This document shows positions 63,175 through 64,000 of a DNA stretch of 64,000 nt, one piece after another (the first letter of the stretch is position 1; each line of letters begins with the position of its first letter). Made by a program: the position numbers and the translations under genes. Below the pieces are notes generated by a model. That model was not told the DNA's origin, made no database searches, and saw only the letters and a program-made list of their open reading frames with translations. The stretch is from Streptococcus iniae (lineage in GTDB: Bacteria > Bacillota > Bacilli > Lactobacillales > Streptococcaceae). Location of the stretch: contig NZ_CP132230.1 of the NCBI RefSeq assembly GCF_030732225.1, positions 1,516,001 to 1,580,000 of the forward strand. Direction: 5' to 3'.

Positions 63175-63912
63175 TTAAATCAAACTGAAAATAAGTATTC
63201 CTGCTGCCACAGCTACATTTAAACTTTCTGCTTGCCCAGGCATGTTAATATGGACTAATTGACTGGACAGCTCTGCCATCTCAGGGCTAATGCCCTGACC
63301 TTCATTGCCCATAACCAAAACAAAAGAATCCGGTTTTTCAATTTTTTGATAGTCTATAGAGTACTCTGATAGAGTCGTTGCCAAAACAGCTATCCCATTT
63401 TCTGTCATTTGCCGGCAATAATCGTAGACATTTGTTCGCCACACAGGTAAGTGAAAATGACTACCTTGCATAGACCTGATGGTTTTTGGATTATAAAGAT
63501 CCGCTGATTTTTCCGATAAAATAACCCCATCAAAACCTGCTGCATCAGCAGTTCTTACCAGGGTTCCCAAATTTCCAGGATCTTGAACATCCTCTAACAA
63601 GAGGTATTTCCCAGGAAAGTTGCAAGGACTACCAAAATCAGGAAAGGCAATCTCAGCAATAATTCCTTGAGGTGTTGGAGAATCAGTCAACTCCTTAAGC
63701 ACTTCAAACGTAACACAAGTAATGGGCAGATGTTCTGGAATTCTTGAGCACATCTCCTCTTCAACAAAGATATTCAAAAACCTTTGCTTGGATTTTAGAG
63801 CTTCTTCAAAAAGGTGCCAACCTTCAATGAGGTAGGAAGTTTTCCGGTTTTTCTTTACTAATAATTTTTTACTTGATTTAATCAAGGGGTTTGCTTTTGA
63901 ACTTATTATCAT
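63175..63912 (-). CDS. TrmH/SpoU-family RNA methyltransferase
   Basis: 245 residues. N-terminal substrate-binding domain (SYLIEGWHLFEEALK) and SPOUT catalytic domain with LEDVQDPGNLGTLVRTADAAG, VLVMGNEGQGIS and ESLNVAVAAGILIF. It methylates a 2'-O position of rRNA or tRNA; the target is unclear. The ATG lies six bases after an extended -10 (TGGTATAAT), suggesting a leaderless transcript. Confidence 0.93.
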   Translation of the reverse strand: MIISSKANPLIKSSKKLLVKKNRKTSYLIEGWHLFEEALKSKQRFLNIFVEEEMCSRIPEHLPITCVTFEVLKELTDSPTPQGIIAEIAFPDFGSPCNFPGKYLLLEDVQDPGNLGTLVRTADAAGFDGVILSEKSADLYNPKTIRSMQGSHFHLPVWRTNVYDYCRQMTENGIAVLATTLSEYSIDYQKIEKPDSFVLVMGNEGQGISPEMAELSSQLVHINMPGQAESLNVAVAAGILIFSLI

Positions 63913-63918
63913 GCTTCT

Positions 63919-63930
63919 ATTATACCATAT
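63919..63930 (-). promoter_or_regulatory. Extended -10 promoter directly before the TrmH-family gene
   Basis: TGGTATAAT on the minus strand ends six bases before ATG 63912, so transcription would start at or close to the start codon. Confidence 0.5.
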
Positions 63931-63939
63931 TCTCTTATC

Positions 63940-64000
63940 TTAGGATTTCAAAGGCTTAGGATTGGCTGGCTTTTTCTTAATTTTAACTGGGACTGTGTTA
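63940..64000 (-). CDS. C-terminal end of an unidentified gene, truncated at the window edge
   Basis: On the minus strand an open frame enters from the right edge and ends at TAA 63942-63940. The last residues are NTVPVKIKKKPANPKPLKS, a basic Lys/Pro-rich tail. Similar tails occur on YidC-type insertases, but 19 residues are too few for a call. The frame has 20 codons including stop; a coding role is plausible, not proven. Confidence 0.4.
   Translation of the reverse strand, partial: NTVPVKIKKKPANPKPLKS

Noticed and set aside
1..64000. CRISPR array, prophage or integrative element
   Set aside because: No spaced repeat array, integrase with tRNA attachment duplication, or phage structural genes were found; the only recombinase-like gene is the degenerate XerD homologue.

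Overview
The window reads as chromosomal core DNA of a pyogenic-group Streptococcus. The strongest species hints are a 1,631-residue SpyCEP/CepI-type chemokine protease and an FMN lactate oxidase encoded close to a lactate permease. Streptococcus iniae fits best, but this is inference from remembered family similarity, not a database comparison. Most genes lie on the minus strand in short, tightly coupled operons.

Layout. 1-2.5 kb: 3' part of a DUF1275 membrane protein, tRNA-Ser(UGA) and an unrecognised membrane protein. 2.7-7.6 kb: sortase-anchored subtilase of the SpyCEP family. 7.7-10.6 kb: lactate oxidase and lactate permease, each with a strong promoter and a CcpA cre-like site. 10.8-11.75 kb: an SdpR/SdpI-like repressor-immunity pair with a perfect 12+12 bp operator. 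11.9-15.4 kb (plus strand): exonuclease III, AlkD-like glycosylase, two VOC proteins and a cation-efflux protein. 15.4-17.2 kb: an intact IS1182-like element. 17.2-21 kb: serA-GNAT-serC, then cutC and a 135-bp MITE that shares the IS ends. 21-24.5 kb: rsmI-yabA-yaaT-holB-tmk. 24.6-29.9 kb: a CBS-ACT protein and livJHMGF behind a CodY-box-like promoter. 30-34.4 kb: ylbF/ylbG, clpP (CtsR box), upp and a MurJ-like flippase. 34.5-36 kb: murE (L-Lys type).

36-37.7 kb: a second intact IS, sitting in the palindromic murE terminator and carrying a 136-nt nested fold before its transposase. 37.7-42.3 kb: an orphan lipoprotein and a ferric-hydroxamate uptake operon (fhuCDBG-like). 42.3-46.9 kb: DUF1803 protein, unknown gene, ppaC, pflA and a CNNM/CorC protein. 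47-52 kb: aroB/aroF, then radical SAM ytqA, an ABC-2 exporter and mnmM. 52-60 kb: PAP2 phosphatase, FMN riboswitch-ribU, trmL, yidD, rluB, scpB, scpA, xerD-like, cbpB, yfcE, rdgB and racE. 60.2-64 kb: yneF, lysA, BI-1 protein, HD protein and a TrmH/SpoU methyltransferase, with the tail of another gene at the right edge.

Themes. Nutrient-linked control shows in the cre sites before lctO and lctP and in CodY-like boxes placed in the promoter spacers of livJ and serC. Two members of the B. subtilis Y-complex (YaaT, YlbF) are present. Both IS elements and the MITE lie in convergent or terminator regions, and the IS elements carry inward-facing terminators. No CRISPR array, prophage or clear defence island was seen. 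The least explained signals are the structured RNA inside the second IS, the IS/MITE pairing, the folded leader between yneF and racE, the duplicated-flank hairpin before trmL, and two genes whose start codons sit six bases after an extended -10 box.
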